Positions 6,411 through 8,760 of a DNA stretch of 8,760 bases are shown here, one piece after another (within the stretch, counting starts at the first letter, position 1; every line of letters begins with the position of its first letter). Position numbers and translations under genes: made by a program. The notes under the pieces were generated by a model, which was not told where the DNA came from, made no database searches, and worked only from the letters and a program-made list of their open reading frames with translations. This DNA is from Acidobacteriota bacterium (GTDB lineage Bacteria > Acidobacteriota > Terriglobia > Acidiferrales > UBA7541), in the NCBI GenBank assembly GCA_003224135.1, contig QHYO01000273.1:1-8760 (forward strand), read 5' to 3'.

Positions 6411-7337
6411 GTGCCGAAATTGCCGATGAAACGACCAAATCTATGGATGGCAGTGGTGACACTGGCGGCCATTTCCGGCGGCTGCGCCGCGAATAATGGG
6501 GTCAGCAGAAGACAAAGTGTTCCAAAACAAGAGCGCCCGGTTGCGAAGGATGCGACACGCGAAGAACTTCTGGAAAAGTACAACGCGTTTGCGTCGAGCG
6601 TGAAATCGCTCAATTCCACCGTTGCATTGAAGACGACCGCCGGCTCAAAATATTCCGAGGTTAAGGCGTTCCTGCTTGCCTCGCGGCCCGCGAATGTTCG
6701 CATGGTGGGCCAGGCGCCGGTGATCGGCAAGACAATCTTTGATATGGCGAGCAACGGCAAAGAGTTCCGCGTGTGGCTGCCGACAAAAAACAAATTCTTG
6801 GTTGGAGAGGTTGCGGCCGAACGCAACAGAGATAAGCCGCTGGAAAATTTGCGCCCGCAACATTTGCTGGATGCTTTGCTTTGGCCGGAAATTCGCAAAG
6901 AGGAAACCGTTCTCCTTGAAGAATTCAACGACGAGAGCTCGCGCTACTACGTCCTCACCGTGCTGCGCGGCGGATACAGCACGGAAATTTTTCGCAAAAT
7001 TTGGTTTGACCGCTCGGACCTGAACGCCGTTCGGCTTCAGTCCTACGGTCCCAAAGGCGCGCTGCTCTCCGATGTGCGATTTTCAGACTGGCAGCCTCTG
7101 GTTGATCAGACTGCCGGCACGACCACTTCCGCAGGCGGCCCACAAGCTTTTCCGCGCGCCCTGCGAATCGACCGGCCGCACGACGATTATCGCCTCGACC
7201 TGCAGGTCTCGAAAATCGATTTGAACGTCAATTTGAGCGCCGATCGTTTCCAGCTTGCGCAGCCCGAGAATTCGGAACTTGTCCGCGTCAACACTACAGC
7301 CGACGCGAAGCAGCCCGCCAGGGATTCGCATCCATGA
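6411..7337 (+). CDS. LolA/LolB-like outer-membrane lipoprotein
   Basis: The ~308-residue product begins with a lipoprotein signal peptide: a basic n-region (MKRPNLW), the hydrophobic core MAVVTLAAI, and a lipobox-like SGGC, with the cysteine followed by Ala-Ala-Asn. It should be lipidated and kept at a membrane. The mature part starts with a helix (EELLEKYNAFASSVKSLNS) and continues as repeated beta-strands such as SEVKAFLLASRPANVRMVG, FDMASNGKEFRVWLP and KNKFLVG, the pattern of the LolA/LolB-like and related DUF4292-type folds that hold acyl chains. The assignment is by pattern, not search. GTG 6411 has only a weak GGA upstream; ATG 6426 is an equally good start that gives a shorter n-region. 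Its stop overlaps the permease start (ATGA at 7334-7337), so lipoprotein and transporter are translationally coupled. A role as receptor or chaperone for the ABC module is inferred. Confidence 0.82.
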   Translation: MPKLPMKRPNLWMAVVTLAAISGGCAANNGVSRRQSVPKQERPVAKDATREELLEKYNAFASSVKSLNSTVALKTTAGSKYSEVKAFLLASRPANVRMVGQAPVIGKTIFDMASNGKEFRVWLPTKNKFLVGEVAAERNRDKPLENLRPQHLLDALLWPEIRKEETVLLEEFNDESSRYYVLTVLRGGYSTEIFRKIWFDRSDLNAVRLQSYGPKGALLSDVRFSDWQPLVDQTAGTTTSAGGPQAFPRALRIDRPHDDYRLDLQVSKIDLNVNLSADRFQLAQPENSELVRVNTTADAKQPARDSHP

Positions 7338-8311
7338 TGGGTGAATTGATTTTCCGCAATCTGTTGCACCGGCCGGCTCGGACTTTGATCGGTATCATCG
7401 CCATCTCCGTCGAAGTGGCGCTGGTTGTTCTGATTGTCGGCCTCACATCCGGGCTGCTCACGGAAACCGCAAAGCGCATCGAAGGCATTGGCGCGGACAT
7501 CATGTTGCAGCCTCCCGCGGCATCCATCCAACAAGATCAAGGATCTCAAGTACGTGCAGGCCGTCGCACCCGCTCTCTTGCAATTCAATTCCACCGGCGG
7601 CGTGGAAGTTGTTTATGGCATCGACCGCGATTCCTTCCGCGAAGTTACCGGCGGATTTATTTTTCTCTCCGGCCGCGACATGGAGGCCCCCGACGACGTT
7701 CTGGTGGATGACTGGGCCGCGCGCGCGAAGAACCTGAAGGTTGGCGATACTTACAACCTGTTCAACAACAACTGGCACGTCGCGGGAATCGTCGAACACG
7801 GCAAAGGCTCGCGCGTTTTTGTTCCCATCGCGACTCTTCAGGATCTTGTGGGCGCGCACGACAAAGCTTCCATCTTTTTCATCAAGTGTACGCGTCCGGA
7901 ACACGCCGAGGACGTTATGGAGGAGATGCGCAAGCCGGAGAACTTTCCCGGCTACACGATTCGTCCGCTGAAAGATTTGCTTTCATTGATGACCTCGACG
8001 AATATCCCGGGCCTGCAGGTATTCATCGACGCGATGATCGCCCTGGCCGTTTCAATCGGATTGCTCGTAATTTTTCTGACGCTGTATACCACCGTAATCG
8101 AACGCACCCGCGACATCGGTGTGCTCAAGTCGCTTGGCGCGAATGCACCCTTTATCATCCGCGCGCTGTTCCGACGCTATCGATTCTCATCACTCCGGCG
8201 TGGGTAGTGCGCGCAGGGCTGATCGCTTTGCTCGGCACTCTCGTCGGAGCAAGCTACCCGGCATGGGTTGCCAGCCGGAAAGACGTCGTCGAGGCGCTGA
8301 CATTTGACTAA
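7334..8311 (+). pseudogene. FtsX/MacB/LolC-type ABC permease, disrupted by two frame breaks with missing segments
   Basis: The permease can be read only in three pieces. Piece one (7334 to about 7528) holds the N-terminus, TM1 (~7382-7456, IIAISVEVALVVLIVG) and the conserved-looking GIGADIMLQPPAAS. Piece two, in another frame (about 7530 to 8170), holds the periplasmic domain from KIKDLKYVQAVAP through VAGIVEHGKGSRVFVP, TM2 (~8019-8096) and the FtsX-domain signature ERTRDIGVLKSLGA. Piece three, back in the first frame (8171-8311), gives PTLSILITPAWVVRAG, the last TM and ASRKDVVEAL at the end. An intact FtsX domain has three helices; the middle one is absent at the second break. A stretch of roughly 20 residues also seems to be missing at the first break, judged against remembered relatives. 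Translation from ATG 7334 (AGGGA 9 nt upstream) would stop at 7711. It overlaps the lipoprotein gene and precedes the ATPase. Either a decayed gene or an assembly fault. Confidence 0.85.
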
Positions 8312-8459
8312 AGCGTGCGCGTGCGGTCTTGCTTGTCGCGGGATCGCGCGGATGCGAAAAACCGCGCGTTGCTAGGCAGTGGTGGGAATCGCAGCTACAA
8401 TACGAGCGCCACAATCAGGCTTGCGGAGCGCTGAAAACCAGGAGACAAGAAAGCGAAGC
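8312..8459 (+). other. Gap between permease and ATPase, with a candidate -10 box
   Basis: These 148 bases contain no gene I can support. TACAAT at 8396-8401 resembles a -10 box, but TTGCTA (8369-8374) is 21 bp upstream, too far for a standard promoter. AGGAG at 8440-8444 is 15 nt before the ATPase start, a long but possible Shine-Dalgarno distance. No hairpin with a T-run was seen. Confidence 0.4.
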
Positions 8460-8760
8460 GTGGAGCCGATACTCAAGACCGAAAATCTCTGGAAGCTCTA
8501 TCACGCCGGCAAGGTCGAAGTTCCGGCGCTGCGTGGCGTCAATTTTGAGGTGCAGCCGGGCGAATCTGTCGCGGTGATGGGGCCTTCGGGCTGCGGCAAG
8601 TCTTCACTGCTTTACGTCATCGGCGGATTAGCACAGGCCTCACGCGGCAAAGTCTTAGTCGACGGCAACGATCTGACGGAAATGCGCGATTCGGCGCGGA
8701 CCAAACTCCGCCGCAGTAAAATCGGTTTCGTCTTTCAGCGTTTCAATCTTCTTCCGACGC
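8460..8760 (+). CDS. ABC transporter ATP-binding protein, LolD/MacB type (3' end outside window)
   Basis: The frame is open from GTG 8460 to the window edge, giving the first 100 residues of an ABC ATPase. The product begins [16 protein letters not shown], has the aromatic A-loop Tyr14, then [12 protein letters not shown], the Walker A motif GPSGCGKSS (residues 41-49, with Lys47), and the Q-loop [11 protein letters not shown] (Gln93). The [13 protein letters not shown] stretch and the IGFVFQ-FNLLPT wording are characteristic of the LolD/MacB/FtsE branch that pairs with FtsX-type permeases, as the neighbouring gene encodes. The signature motif, Walker B and H-loop lie beyond the window. GTG 8460 is the only plausible start: no start codon occurs in the preceding in-frame codons, and the next ATG is already at Walker A. 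It should energise the adjacent permease, which is broken here, so whether it still has a partner depends on downstream genes. Confidence 0.93.
   Translation, partial: MEPILKTENLWKLYHAGKVEVPALRGVNFEVQPGESVAVMGPSGCGKSSLLYVIGGLAQASRGKVLVDGNDLTEMRDSARTKLRRSKIGFVFQRFNLLPT

Noticed and set aside
7500..8175. Programmed ribosomal frameshifting as the explanation for the broken permease
   Set aside because: No slippery heptamer or downstream stimulatory hairpin is evident at 7526-7530 or 8168-8171, and protein segments are missing at the breaks, which frameshifting would not explain.
8329..8577. ATG-started frame across the gap and into the ATPase
   Set aside because: It overlaps the ABC ATPase in another frame; the ATPase frame from GTG 8460 shows clear A-loop, Walker A and Q-loop motifs, while this one shows no family features.
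1..8760. CRISPR arrays, tandem repeats, tRNA/rRNA genes, insertion sequences or phage att sites
   Set aside because: No regularly spaced repeats, cloverleaf-like segments, transposase motifs or flanking duplications were seen when reading either strand.

Overview
This is a stretch of bacterial chromosome, moderately GC-rich and densely coded, with every recognisable gene on the + strand. The content and order (ftsH, a small Cys-rich protein, folP, a secreted M28 peptidase, ruvX, mltG, two unknown proteins, then a LolB-like lipoprotein with a FtsX/MacB-type permease and a LolD-type ATPase) suggest a Gram-negative (diderm) bacterium. The style of the permease and hypothetical proteins makes Acidobacteriota my best guess. 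The taxonomic call is inference from remembered families, not a search result. I see no tRNA, rRNA, CRISPR array, insertion sequence or phage gene.

Layout. 1-588 is the C-terminal part of FtsH, closed by a strong intrinsic terminator (621-652). 677-1900 carries a small CPCC protein and folP, a neighbourhood that recalls the common ftsH-folP pairing. An imperfect terminator-like hairpin overlaps the end of folP. 1979-3553 is a secreted M28 zinc peptidase with all expected metal ligands. 3620-6339 looks like one operon: ruvX, then mltG after 1 nt with an AGGAGG Shine-Dalgarno, then two unrecognised genes each joined to the previous one by a 4-nt ATGA overlap. A well-formed promoter (TTGACG, 17-bp spacer, extended TAGATT) at 6364-6392 begins the last unit: a LolB/LolA-like lipoprotein, an overlapping permease gene, and the start of an ABC ATPase that runs off the window.

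How the genes work together. FtsH (membrane protein quality control), FolP (folate), RuvX (RNA/DNA processing) and MltG (glycan chain termination) are housekeeping functions. The last three genes form an export-type ABC module resembling a lipoprotein-sorting (LolCDE/LolB) or MacB-like system. Its permease gene is the main anomaly. The protein can be followed only by changing reading frame twice (near 7526-7530 and 8168-8171), and at each change a piece seems to be missing. The second gap removes the region where the third membrane helix of the FtsX domain should lie. The gene is therefore a pseudogene or a locally mis-assembled copy. The two unknown genes after mltG are the most interesting uncharacterised content.
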